Shown: positions 10,855-21,098 of the stretch, one piece after another
Position numbering within the stretch: position 1 is the first letter of the stretch
How the letters are laid out: each line of letters begins with the position of its first letter
Position numbers and translations under genes: made by a program
Assembly: GCF_035222275.1 (NCBI RefSeq)
Contig: NW_026946359.1
Location: 4,774,001 to 4,838,000, forward strand
Reading direction: 5' to 3'
Length of the DNA stretch: 64,000 nt
Origin: Podospora bellae-mahoneyi
Lineage: Eukaryota > Ascomycota > Sordariomycetes > Sordariales > Podosporaceae
The notes under the pieces: model-generated
What the model saw: the letters and a program-made list of their open reading frames with translations, nothing else
What the model was told of the DNA's origin: nothing
The model's database searches: none

Positions 10855-11654
10855 ATGGCCAACCCCCGTGTCGAGGAACTCCCCGAGGAGGAGACCAAGA
10901 AGACCCAAGTCGAGGAGCTCGATGACTCCAGCGACGACTCCGATGTTGAGGCCGGCGATGCCAGCCTCCCCGCCGGCTCGACCACCATGGTCCACTCGCG
11001 CAACGAGAAGAAGGCTCGCAAGGCCATCGAGAAGCTGCACCTCACCCGCGTCCCCGGTATCACCCGTGTGACTCTCCGCCGCCCCAAGAACGTGAGTTTT
11101 ACGTTGGGAAGGGAAGGACGGTCCTCTGTGGATTGGGAATGCTGTTTGAGTTGGGCGTGGAATTGAAGTGCGGGGTTATATGGGAAAACGAACGTGGGCT
11201 GACCAGGGTGTGGGAGGTATAGATTCTCTTCGTGATCAACAACCCCGAGGTTTACAAGTCCCCCAACAGCAACACCTACATGTGAGTAGAGGAGTCGATG
11301 CAGCTTGTCGTTGGGTTTGCGATGCTTGGAATGCTGACCCCGTTTCACAGTGTGTTCGGTGAGGCCAAGATTGAAGACCTCAACGCCAGCGCTCAGGCCG
11401 CCGCTGCCCAGCAGCTCGCCAGCCAGTCCGCTGAGCACGACCACGCCGGCCACGACCACTCCCACGAGGGCCACTCCCACGCCGCCAAGGAGGAGGAGGA
11501 GGATGACGGCGAGGAGGTCGACGCCGAGGGCATTGAGGACAAGGACATCGAGCTTGTCATGACCCAGGCCAACGTCTCCAGAAAGAAGGCCATCAAGGCA
11601 CTGAAAGAGAACGACAACGACATAGTCAACTCGATCATGGCATTGAGTGTCTAG
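10855..11654 (+). CDS. EGD2: Nascent polypeptide-associated complex subunit alpha
   Basis: Exons 10855-11091, 11223-11281 and 11351-11654 give 199 residues. The NAC domain spans roughly residues 45-105 ([52 protein letters not shown]). A UBA domain closes the protein ([20 protein letters not shown]). It pairs with the beta subunit to cover nascent chains at the ribosome exit tunnel. The linker is unusual: seven histidines lie in residues 128-142, followed by an acidic run. Introns are 131 and 69 nt, both with GTGAGT donors. The partner subunit, EGD1, is at 45.2 kb in this window. Confidence 0.97.
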
Positions 11655-12174
11655 GGTTGAGAGTTGCGTCGTCCTTTTAGCAAAACAAATATAAAGATCA
11701 GCCGTCCCTAAGGGGTTGAGGCTGTCTGCTCTGGCATAAGCTTTCTCGTTGGCCAAAATGTGCCTCCTTTTTATGACTTGGTTTAAAAATGTCATATGTG
11801 ACCAGCCATCAGTTCTTGAAAAAGCTCTACACAGTAACATATGTCTGCCCACGCATTGGGTAGGCGAAAGTAATCAATCTCAGTTGTTGTACCTGCTTCA
11901 TCTCCTAAAAACTCTAATATAATATAACCAACTCAGTCAATGCATTGTTTTCTCACATTCAGTGAGTTCACATTCCAGATTCCATCCCGCCATCCAAGCT
12001 TGGCCAGCTCGCGAGATCCCGGAGCTAGCCAACAAGCCCTGCCCGTTGATTCCGTGGAGCAATCACGTGATTGGAGATTCCGCGCCCGGCAAATGTTGCT
12101 TGGATTCGGCAGACTCAACGCAACGACAGCGACGCAATTCCACCCCTCCAGACCATCTCAGAACCACCGCAAAA
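11655..12174. other. Intergenic: EGD2 3' region and ATP7 promoter
   Basis: 520 nt. The proximal part holds a palindromic E-box and CCAAT element (separate entry). No gene is supported. Confidence 0.55.
12061..12074 (+). promoter_or_regulatory. Palindromic E-box overlapping an inverted CCAAT box (ATP7 promoter)
   Basis: AATCACGTGATT at 12061-12072 is a perfect 12-bp palindrome centred on CACGTG; ATTGG (CCAAT on the minus strand) begins at 12070. It lies about 100 nt upstream of the ATP7 ATG. CACGTG is the Cbf1-type site and CCAAT the Hap complex site; the pair is known in yeast respiratory gene promoters. Binding here is inferred. Confidence 0.5.
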
Positions 12175-12919
12175 ATGGCCGCAGTAAGTTTCCCTCTGTC
12201 AATTGAACCCGTTGCCGTGTTGTATCATTGTCCTCTGCTGGGAGGAGCTCCCGGAGGCAAAATCAGCAGGGAACCTAGCACCTCCGAAACACCAGAGCTG
12301 AGCTAATTTTGTGCTTCTCTCTTCGCCTCTTCTAGCGCAGCGCAGCTCTCAAGGTCGACTGGGCCAAGATCACCACCTCGCTCGGCCTGCGCGGCCAGAC
12401 GGTCGCCGGCCTCCAGGCCTTCAAGAAGCGCAACGACGACGTCCGCCGCAAGGTCCAGCAGCTTTCCGAGCTCCCCACCACCGTCGACTTTGCCCACTAC
12501 CGCTCCGTCCTCAAGAACCAGGCCGTCGTCGACGAGATCGAGAAGCGCTTCACGGCCTTCAAGCCCGCCACCTATGACGTCTCCCGCCAGCTCAAGGCGA
12601 TCGATGTGTTCGAGGCCGAGGCCGTCAAGAATGCTGAGGCGACCAAGCAGAAGGTCGACTTAGAGCTGAAGGACCTGGAGAAGACGCTGGCCAACATTGA
12701 GAGCGCCAGGCCGTTTGAGGAGCTTACTGTTGATGAGGTTGCTGCTGCTGAGCCGAGCATTGATGAGAAGACTGCCAAGTTGGTCAGCAAGGGCCGCTGG
12801 TCTGTGCCTGGGTACAAGGTATGTTTGTTTTGAGTTGGGAGGATTGGGGGTATGTGGGAGGATGATGCTAACCACGCTGGGGTTTGTAGGAGAAATTCGG
12901 CGATCTTTCCGTCCTTTAA
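12175..12919 (+). CDS. ATP7: Mitochondrial F1Fo ATP synthase subunit d
   Basis: Exons 12175-12183 (only 9 nt: Met-Ala-Ala), 12336-12818 and 12890-12919 give 173 residues, the usual family size. Characteristic segments are [52 protein letters not shown] and the C-terminus [10 protein letters not shown]. Subunit d is part of the peripheral stalk on the matrix side of the inner membrane. Introns are 152 nt and 71 nt; the first directly follows codon 3. The promoter carries a CACGTG palindrome plus CCAAT. Confidence 0.96.
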
Positions 12920-15331
12920 GCGGCATCATGAGCTTAGTGCTGCTGCTGCCATCATCACTACGACGATCATCCACCGTTCCTTTTTCCATATGTACTCTAG
13001 CATTGTAGATAGCCTAAGACGCGCTGCTTGGGGAAGAGGGGCTGCCACCGCTGTGGTCAACATCATTGCGGAGGAGAGAATTTTACCTTGTTAAAATCCA
13101 TGCGGTTTTGGGCCAGTTACTCTTGCTGTTCTTTAGCGTTGGTGGACGTGGTGAGGTTGCTTTCCATTGCGATAATACCCCAGGATACATCCAGACATTG
13201 TTTGTGTTTGGTGATGATTCTCTCTCATGTACGCCATGCCAACCAACTTCTTTAGCTTGAGGACTTTTGGGTAGAATGTATGGATCATGGCCGCTCATGT
13301 GGGGGGCATCTCACCATCCATGCCTGCACCATCCCTATGGCTTGTCTGCCTTGCATACTGGCCTAGGAGAAACGCCTTTGTTGCTTGCGTCCATAGTCAC
13401 TAGTAGATCCAAGTGGAGGCTCTCACAAGATGAGTCCTCGTCATCTAGAGCGCTTGTTTGGTGAGGGAGGTCTATGTATACTAACACAAACTGCGGCTCA
13501 AGAAGCGTGCCTTTAGATCTTGGGTCTAGGTGGATGGGTGTGTTTAGGGGGGAGGGCATAAACAAAGGGGCCAGGTTGTATTTGCCGGTTTTCTGTCAGT
13601 CTTGGTGGACCAATTAGGTACCTTGCAGATTTCGTGTCGATGTGCTTGCTGCCCATCATGCTATGGATTCAACAATCTAACTGCTGCTGCAATGGTTCTA
13701 GTTACCTGGTGTGTAGGGTTTGAAATGGGACTGGTATGTTTTTGTTGCGGTGCTGGTTTGTGGTAGGTTTAGTTACCAGCTTATGATGGATATAGGTTCG
13801 AGAAGCTGATATGGAGGTAGGATCATGCGAGTCTGTCACAGTCTATCTAGAGTTGGGAGTATGTTTTATTCTTCGGCCCATGCGTGGCTGTCTATGTCAT
13901 CAAGGGGTATGTATCACTACTGATTGCCAACGTGGTAGTAGGGGATGCAATATCCGAGACAGGCGTGGAGATTATTATCAGGTGCTGGACAAAGGGGGTG
14001 GAAATGCCGGATGATGGAACACATGGTTATGAATATGGAAGTGGCCGTGTCGTGGTGTAGGTTTGGGTCATTGATTGTCTTTCCTGTGGGATCTTACAGT
14101 GTTAGTGATCTGTAGTTATCAATCGAAGCAGAGGCAGGCTCTAAGCTACGGTTAGTGTGGGCTAGGTAGGACTGCCTGATGTGTTTCCCTGCCCATGAAT
14201 GGCTGTCATTATTTGTTCAGTGGTGAAGGGCTATACAGAGCTCTATGGAAAAAAAAAAGTTGGTTGAAGGATTGCAGTTGCGATTCCTCGTGCCTGGATA
14301 AGGTGGTTATAGCAAGGTCTCGAAGTTGCAGTGTATGGAGCCTGAAACAGTACGAGGAGGCATGTCGAAAGATGCCGCTCTCAGTTGGCATAAGACAACC
14401 TTCCATAGAAGGGCAGTGGCGCTAGCTGCATATGATTGTTGGTTCGTGACAAATTGTAATACTTTTTTTCCCTCTCACTATTATCAGAAGACTACTTACT
14501 ATTAGTGCGCAAAGTCCGTGGAAACAGCTCGGTTCCAAGTATGCTGCTTCAAGTTTCTGATGCCATCCCCTCTGCGGAAACGGATGAGGTGAATTCATCA
14601 CTCTGAGCCATAGTATACATCAGGCAAAATTCCCCAATCGGTTACACTTTTTTATACAATAGCTCAGTTCATATATCTCAATATTCGGCCAACCTCTTTT
14701 GAAGGAGTAGGCAGCTGTATCTAGACAGCCGAATGAATATCTTGTATCAACCAATAGTCGAACTATGATGCCAGAAAAAGAAGACTGGCCGGATGATTGA
14801 CCAAACAATACAGGACAACTCTTGAATTGTTAAATGACGGACAGATTAGTTTCTTGGATTTGCTGTGCTTCAATGTCCTCCACTCTGATTCAGGCATGTT
14901 GAGCCTCAAGCCTAGCGACTGTAGTTTCGACTTTCTGGTTTTGTAGCAATATGTTAACTTGTAATAACATGTTAGAAATCTAAAAGGAAGCATATCAATA
15001 CCGGTTCCAAACACTATCCGAGGGATTGTATCACTTTTTCGGTGTTGCTAGGCAGCATGGGCCCTTTGTTTACATCGTCCACCAACTCAGGGGAACCCTA
15101 ACCCTCCATATATTATGCCATAGCCTGCTTAATCATCCACCCCACCAAAGCTTCATCCCATCATACAACAATGATGGAGCAGCTTCGGAGCTTCAATTTC
15201 TTCAACGACCTACCGATACGGTTTGCACCTCCGAATACCTCGAGTCACCAGCCCAGATCTCTGGAACTGTCAGTTTCACAACCTCTACGGAATTACTGCC
15301 CGAATCATTCCCGGCAAAAGTACCACTCAAA
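12920..15331. other. Gene-poor intergenic region before COX16
   Basis: 2.4 kb with no frame I can support; the longest frames are about 80 codons without motifs. It holds the ATP7 terminator and the COX16 upstream region. A non-coding transcript cannot be excluded. Confidence 0.45.
15094..15105 (+). promoter_or_regulatory. Telobox-like AACCCTAACCCT element upstream of COX16
   Basis: Two CCCTAA-type units, followed by an AT-rich CATATATTATG stretch at about 15107. It lies about 230 nt upstream of the COX16 ATG. Teloboxes occur in promoters of fungal growth genes; a role here is inferred. Confidence 0.35.
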
Positions 15332-15748
15332 ATGTCCTTCGGCTCCAAAAAGTTCCGCGGCTCCGCCGAATCCAACACCTTCGGCGCCCGCTACCGCGCC
15401 ATGATGGCCAAGCGCCCCTTCCTCCTCTTCGGCCTCCCCTTTTTGACAGTCATCATCGGCGGCTCCTTCGTCCTCACGCCCGCCACCGCGATCCGGTACG
15501 AGCGCCACGACCGCAAGGTCAGGACCATGACGCGGGATGAAGAGCTGGGTATCGGGCAGCAGAGGAGGAAGGTGGACATGAAGGAGGAGTACTACGTGAG
15601 TTTTCTTTTGTCACGCTGCAAAGAGACATATTGTTTGTGGGGCTGACATGTGTTGGTTGTTGTGCAGAGATTGGCAGCGAAGGATCTCGACGATTGGGAG
15701 CAGAAGCGCGTCAAGAGGTTCAAGGGGGAGAGTGATGGTATTTTGTGA
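15332..15748 (+). CDS. COX16: Cytochrome c oxidase assembly protein COX16
   Basis: Exons 15332-15595 and 15668-15748 give 114 residues. The core reads SNTFGARYRAMMAKRPFLLFGLPF, then one membrane span (about 29-50) ending SFVLTPATAIRYERHDRK, and a conserved tail DLDDWEQKRVKRFKGE. COX16 is an inner-membrane assembly factor for complex IV that helps place copper in Cox2. The upstream frame is open, but homology starts at MSFGSKKFRGS, so ATG 15332 is chosen. An out-of-frame upstream ATG at 15171 opens a 77-codon frame that overlaps the start. Confidence 0.93.
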
Positions 15749-17294
15749 AGAGGTGCGCGCTCTGTGTCAGGTGAGATGATGGGGGGTGTTTATGAAGGGA
15801 TGATGGAGAAAAATGGCCGCGAGCAGCATAATCTCACCGCCGATTTACCCAGCCTTCCAACTTTACGAATCCCTCCAGGCCGCAAGTTGGGTTGGGGGTT
15901 TGTTATTGTCATTGTCGGCTGACCATAGCAACCCCCAGTCACGCGCGTACAAAAAAAGAGACACGCGCGCCTTGTTTTTGTACGACGATGATTGATCCGA
16001 TGGTTTGGAACTTACTCGTGCAGCATTGAAAAGAAGGCGGCTGTTGTCTTGTCACTATTACGCCGAAAATCTCCGACAGCTGTTACTCGCCCCCCCTTGC
16101 CTTTTCAGCTGTTTGATGGGGGAGATGGGGGATGTCAGTTTTCCATCATAATATCAGTCAAGATCACAAAGCAGTACGGCCGAGCGGGATCGACTTCCGG
16201 GCACACGGTGATGGTCTCGGGGACTTTTTGATGGTGGGGGTTTTGTCTCCGCCATCCTTGGCTTCAAACCCGGACGTTATCTCCACATTTTGACTCTGGG
16301 AGCCTCCCGCGCTTTCCCGCGGCCGAGAGTCAAACCAGTCTGTCGGAGAGATCACATATTCAATTTTTTTTGTCTCTGAAAGACGGGGAAATTTTTTATA
16401 TGAGCCGGTTGTTGTCGCACACAAGCCACATTGACAGGGGGTGGCTGAAGAAATCGGGGAAATACTCCGGGGCTGGGTAGGGTACTTGACAACTGATATA
16501 GTTATCAGAGTCAAAACAGACAAAGACAGGTTGGTTACAGCCGGTGTTTTTGTCTGGTCTCACCTTAGCTTTGGGTATTGCCTAGGATCGGGTCTGCTCA
16601 TCCGAGGTTGCCGGTGACAAAATCAACAAAAGTGGTTGTTGGAACCGGGAATTTGATCACTTTTACCAAGTGTCGGGTTTCCGGATTGTTGGTGATGATG
16701 GCTGTAATGGATCCGATTGGATCCAGACCCTTGGGAGGAGGAGGAGGATGGGGGCTAGTTGTGCTCAGCGATGGGATGATGACGGTGCTTAGGTTGCTGA
16801 GGATTAGGATACCTCGGGGCTGCTGGGGAGGCGAGGCTGCAGAAGGAATAAGTGATGGGATTTTTTGACAACACAGAGATGCATGCATACGTTGCCGCCA
16901 GCCTTGCTGCTGAGTACCACCACCTCCACCATCACCACCACCAATACACAAAACAACGGCCCAAAATATCATCTTTTTTTTCATCCAACAAGAGGATCTA
17001 ACTTTTGGGCGCCCGTTCCAACAAGGCAGTAGCTGTAGTGTCTAGTGTTTGATGTTTGCAGGGTGCATATGTCATTGACCCCAGTGACCCCTCTTGTACA
17101 TAGGAGTTTGAAGCCAACAAACCATAAAAGATTTGTTTATGTCAAAAACGCGGGGAGGATTTTCCCTACGCCTCGGGCACAAGCGTTGATCTGCGGATCA
17201 TCCGCCCGCATTTTGTTTCAGAAGATGGTTTGTGTGTGTTGTCTATGATATAATGTGATCTCGATGCGTCATTGCGTTGGCTCTCTCCGGGTTT

Positions 17295-17312
17295 ACACAC
17301 ACACACACACAC
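17295..17312. repeat. (AC)9 microsatellite
   Basis: Nine AC dinucleotides in a row within the gene-poor region. Confidence 0.85.
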
Positions 17313-20165
17313 ATGCGGCAAGGGAATCCGAGGGTGATTTGAGGCAATACGATACGGCCGTCGCCGACAAAAGCAAGCAAGGCGTTGCCATGTGGTGTTT
17401 TGTTTTTTGTTAGTCATAATTTAAAGGAGGCGGGTCGTCAATCCAAAAGGGGCAGGTTGAATAGTAGGGGACTCTGTGTGGGTGTTTACACTTTGCGCCT
17501 GCGTCTCGTGAGTATTTCAAATTATGCGGGAAGGCATTAGTGTTATCTACACACGGTGTCCCCGCGTTGACAGGGCTGGAATTCGTCTGGTCTTTTCAAG
17601 AGAGGGGATGAAGGCCCGGCTGTCTGTGTGTGTGCATATGCATCGACATATCTACTTCCCCCCGCGCTTGATGCCCGGTGGGCGGGACTCACAGACTCGC
17701 GCAGAGCGGGTAGGCTAAGGTAGTGCCTGTGGTGGGTAGGTATTCAGCTTGTTGCACTGGCGTGAGCCCACCCTCCTGGTTGGGAATTCGTAAAATATTT
17801 GTCACTGAAAGCCCAAGAGGCGGTTAGAGAGAAATCTGGTGCGACCTGCTGTGTAAGGCGAGGAGGCTTTTGGCAGGTTGCTTGGGCGGTTGAAGATAGG
17901 TAGGCTGGAGAGCCTCATCGTCATGGGCGTTGTCCCCTGATTGTTGCATTGATCTCTGCGCCCGGTCTGGCGGGATTATGTGTCCTGACGCAAAGGGTTA
18001 TGAAAAAAGATGGGATGGTTGCCGAATCACCTGAAGTAACTTCGCAATTACTTGATGATATCCGCAAAGGGATGTGCATTGTGGAGATGGGAAACAAAGA
18101 TCCCGAAAAGGTTTTGAAACGTTTTTTGACGTATTTCGTGCCACCCAGCCATCATCCAGTCTGTCAATCATCGAGCTCATTGGGCGAGATAACAACGAGC
18201 CCGAAACTGCCGATCATAATGAGGGGAGGGTTGAAAGGGCTGATGACGGGATGAGTCCTTGATTCCCGGGACGACTGGATGTCGCGAAGTGCCGCCACCA
18301 CAATTCCAAGTTGGTTCGTCCATGTTGACAGTCTGGGCCGACCTTCATGGCCGGCCATGGTCTACATACGACAAGGCGATACCGTCAATATTTTGATGTT
18401 GGATGCTTCAAACGGAACGATGGCTTGCAGCTCAGGCCTCGAGGCTTGCCGCTGCTGAAAAGTGGCTTGCTGACAACTCGGTGTGGAGCTCAAGGCTGAT
18501 GATATGATGGTGGGGAACATGTCTCTCCTCTTCAAGAATAGACGGAACTTTTTCTTACTATTCGGCATGCCGCTCGTCCCGCGTCGTCTTGTCTAGATTC
18601 CCGAGCGGTGAACCCTACTATGATATTCATAGAGTGCTGACCCCTGGTGTTATTTCCCCAATGTCTCGATTCCCACCTGCAAGGGATGACTGTTGATGGG
18701 ACATCATGATGGATAAAGTGACTGATGATCAAGAGAAGCAAGGAGGGGACTTGGTGCCAAGATGCAGGTGAGCGGCTGTGGTTCGCACAGATAACTCGCT
18801 AGCGATCTGCGGATCAACCACACTGCTGGAACAGCAGGATTTCAAGCCACAGGGCCTGGCGCCGCTTTGGATGTTTTATCCCCGCGTTGATGGCTGCTGG
18901 CTGCTGATGACTGGGCGGTTTATCCCAATCTGGCTGTCTAAAAAGGCCAGCGAGGCAAGGCTCTTCATCATGGGGTTGGAGGACACTGCCGAAGGAGGGG
19001 GCGTTCCTTGAGTCCCGTGAGCAGAAGCATTCCAAAGCAAGGTACGAGATTTTTTTTCTGGTTGCCACGAGTTCTTGCTCGGTTCAGTCAGGGCCAGTTG
19101 CCCCTTTTGGCAAACGACCGGTCTTGCGAGTCTTGTCGTGATGGAATAATGATGGCGTGTTGAAATTGCGGGAGGATCAGAGTATACAGATCGAAAGAAA
19201 GCGTGGGAAGCGATGCCTCAAGAGGCCCTCGGATCGATCTATTTTTCTTCAAAGGTGGAGGCCGAGTGGAGGAAGCAAACATGTTCGCACGTTCGTGGCT
19301 TCGATGGGATTCCCAATGTGACTGAAAATCTTGAAATCTTGCGCCCTGTGATCTGCTTGGCTGCGCTCAGTATTTCGCCATTGCCATCGCCAATTCTCCC
19401 TCCCGGGCCAATTTGCGAGACCTTTCCGGTCGATTACTATTATTTTGAAGGCCGAGGGAGGTTGCCGGCCATGATCCACGGCCCAAGACATCTGTTGCTG
19501 CTAACGTGAAAGAGGCAAATGGTGGTCGCAGAAAATTGGCGATTTCTGGGGAGCTCTGGGCAATCGATGGGGCCGTGCCCGATGTGTCGATACCACCCAT
19601 GTCGCAAGTTGCCCAGCGATGCCCAGCTTTGGCGGGGGAGATGATGTCTGCCCTGATCAGTGATGACGTACCCTTGTACCGATTTTGAGGTTGCAAATTT
19701 TAGGAAGTGCATCAGGGTGAATGGCAGCATGTGGAGGGAGGTACTGGAAACCGCGGGTTGCTCTCTGTGATTTCGGGTCATAGAAATCAATAGGTAGTGA
19801 GACGGTGGAGGGCTTCATGAGCCGTCATCTTCTCCTCGGCCGGTATTCGTGTTATTCTGACAGCTGAAGCTTGCGCGGAGCGGAGTGGCTTGGATCTGGC
19901 CAGTGCTGAAAGAGTGCAGCTCTCATGGCTCGCTTGGGCGGATTGTAGCCCCACTCTTTTCGATGCATGGTGGTGTGCAGCGCTCGAGCGCCGTGTCCGG
20001 GCCACGGAACAGGCCTAGTCAGCCACCGCATCCACCGCCCAATATCACGCTACTCTCTGTACGTACTCTCCGGGCTGGGTCTTGCATCAGCTGCAGGTAC
20101 CACATCTCTCGTCATGCCCGATCGGCAGCCTGCCATGAGCATGGGGGAGAAAAGCCCTCCATGCG

Positions 20166-20172
20166 TATATAT
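20166..20172 (+). promoter_or_regulatory. TATA box upstream of the small Ser/His-rich gene
   Basis: TATATAT in GC-rich surroundings, 285 nt upstream of the ATG at 20457, followed by a C/A-rich stretch typical of fungal 5' UTRs. Confidence 0.5.
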
Positions 20173-20456
20173 CCCCGCTCCTCCCACCTAGCTGTACCTA
20201 TCGAGAGCTCCCGGTCTTCAGCAAGCCTCACCAACCACCACACAGATACCCTCGAATGTCCGGGTCCAGTCCAAGAGCCAACCACGGCTAGCCACCTCTT
20301 ACAGACTATCAACTATATCTACCTCACCACCCACCACTCACCAGACGGCCGGTTATGTTCTGTGGCCTTCCTCACCACCACCACACCAGTCATCGAGCCC
20401 TCCGCAGTTTCCGGAGTCACAACCGTCTTAGAAGCGAAGCTGCCTCACATTCAATC

Positions 20457-21098
20457 ATGCACTTCCGTCACCACCACAGCCAGCCAAGCAGTGCCAGCTC
20501 GCTGGCCAGATCCTCCATGGAGTCCTCATCATCTTCAGTATCACGACCTTCAACGAGCGGGGGAAAATCAGAACTTTCAGTCGACTGGGACCCGCTCCGT
20601 CTTCACCCACCTCTTGCCTGCGCCCCGGTTCCACATCTTCCCGAGGAGACGTCCAGCAGACGATATCAACCCCACGAGCTAAGGCAAGCTCGATCTATGC
20701 ACAATCTCCGAGCCCAACAACACAACAACCACACATCCCGGCACAACCACCAAGCCTCAACAGCAACTGTTATCTATGGGGGATTTGACTTTGGGTTCGA
20801 CAATAGTAGAAGCCATCAGGCCTCGGCCAGAAGACCACCCTCACCAACGCCAAGCACTGCTTCGGATGCCTCATCACTGGACGGCATTCGGGATGCCGAG
20901 GAGTGGGGCGATAACTTCATCGTTACGCCCCTCCCGGCCCCGCGCCGTCGCCCCCACCCTCAACACACCCCCGGACAACCGGCCGCCCTGTCCGAGGCCG
21001 ACAATTTTATCAAGAGGGGCGGCTGGAAAAGACGAGGAATCGTCTTTGTAAGCGACACACCTGCTCTGGCTCCTGAGGAGGAGACTTGGGAGATCTAA
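20457..21098 (+). CDS. Conserved fungal hypothetical protein, Ser/His-rich
   Basis: A single exon of 213 residues with no catalytic motif. The ATG at 20457 (MHFRHHHSQPSS) is chosen as the start; the frame is open further upstream but with less protein-like sequence. Two segments look conserved: VDWDPLRLHPPL near residue 40 and DNFIKRGGWKRRGIVF near the C-terminus, a pattern I associate with uncharacterised Pezizomycotina proteins. The rest is disordered (Ser-rich start, Asn/His run, Pro/Thr-rich linker). No signal peptide or membrane span is seen. It sits alone between two gene-poor stretches, with a TATA box 285 nt upstream, so tightly regulated expression is plausible. Function unknown. Confidence 0.7.
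   Translation: MHFRHHHSQPSSASSLARSSMESSSSSVSRPSTSGGKSELSVDWDPLRLHPPLACAPVPHLPEETSSRRYQPHELRQARSMHNLRAQQHNNHTSRHNHQASTATVIYGGFDFGFDNSRSHQASARRPPSPTPSTASDASSLDGIRDAEEWGDNFIVTPLPAPRRRPHPQHTPGQPAALSEADNFIKRGGWKRRGIVFVSDTPALAPEEETWEI

Larger units (their letters stand above)
15749..20456. other. 4.7-kb gene-poor region
   Basis: No coding region supported on either strand; frames are short and motif-free. It holds an (AC)9 run at 17295-17312 and several homopolymer T or A runs. The last 290 nt carry a TATA box and the probable 5' UTR of the gene at 20457. It could be a long regulatory upstream region or contain a non-coding RNA; neither is shown. Confidence 0.45.

Noticed and set aside
10794-11852. 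352-codon minus-strand frame across EGD2
   Set aside because: Antisense shadow of EGD2; runs through its introns and has low-complexity Leu/Val/Gly repeats.
15094-15105. Interstitial telomere repeat
   Set aside because: Only two CCCTAA units inside a gene-rich region; better read as a telobox-like promoter element than a fusion scar.
15026-15331. In-frame N-terminal extension of COX16 from an ATG at 15026
   Set aside because: Would add about 100 residues unlike any COX16; conserved sequence begins at the ATG at 15332.
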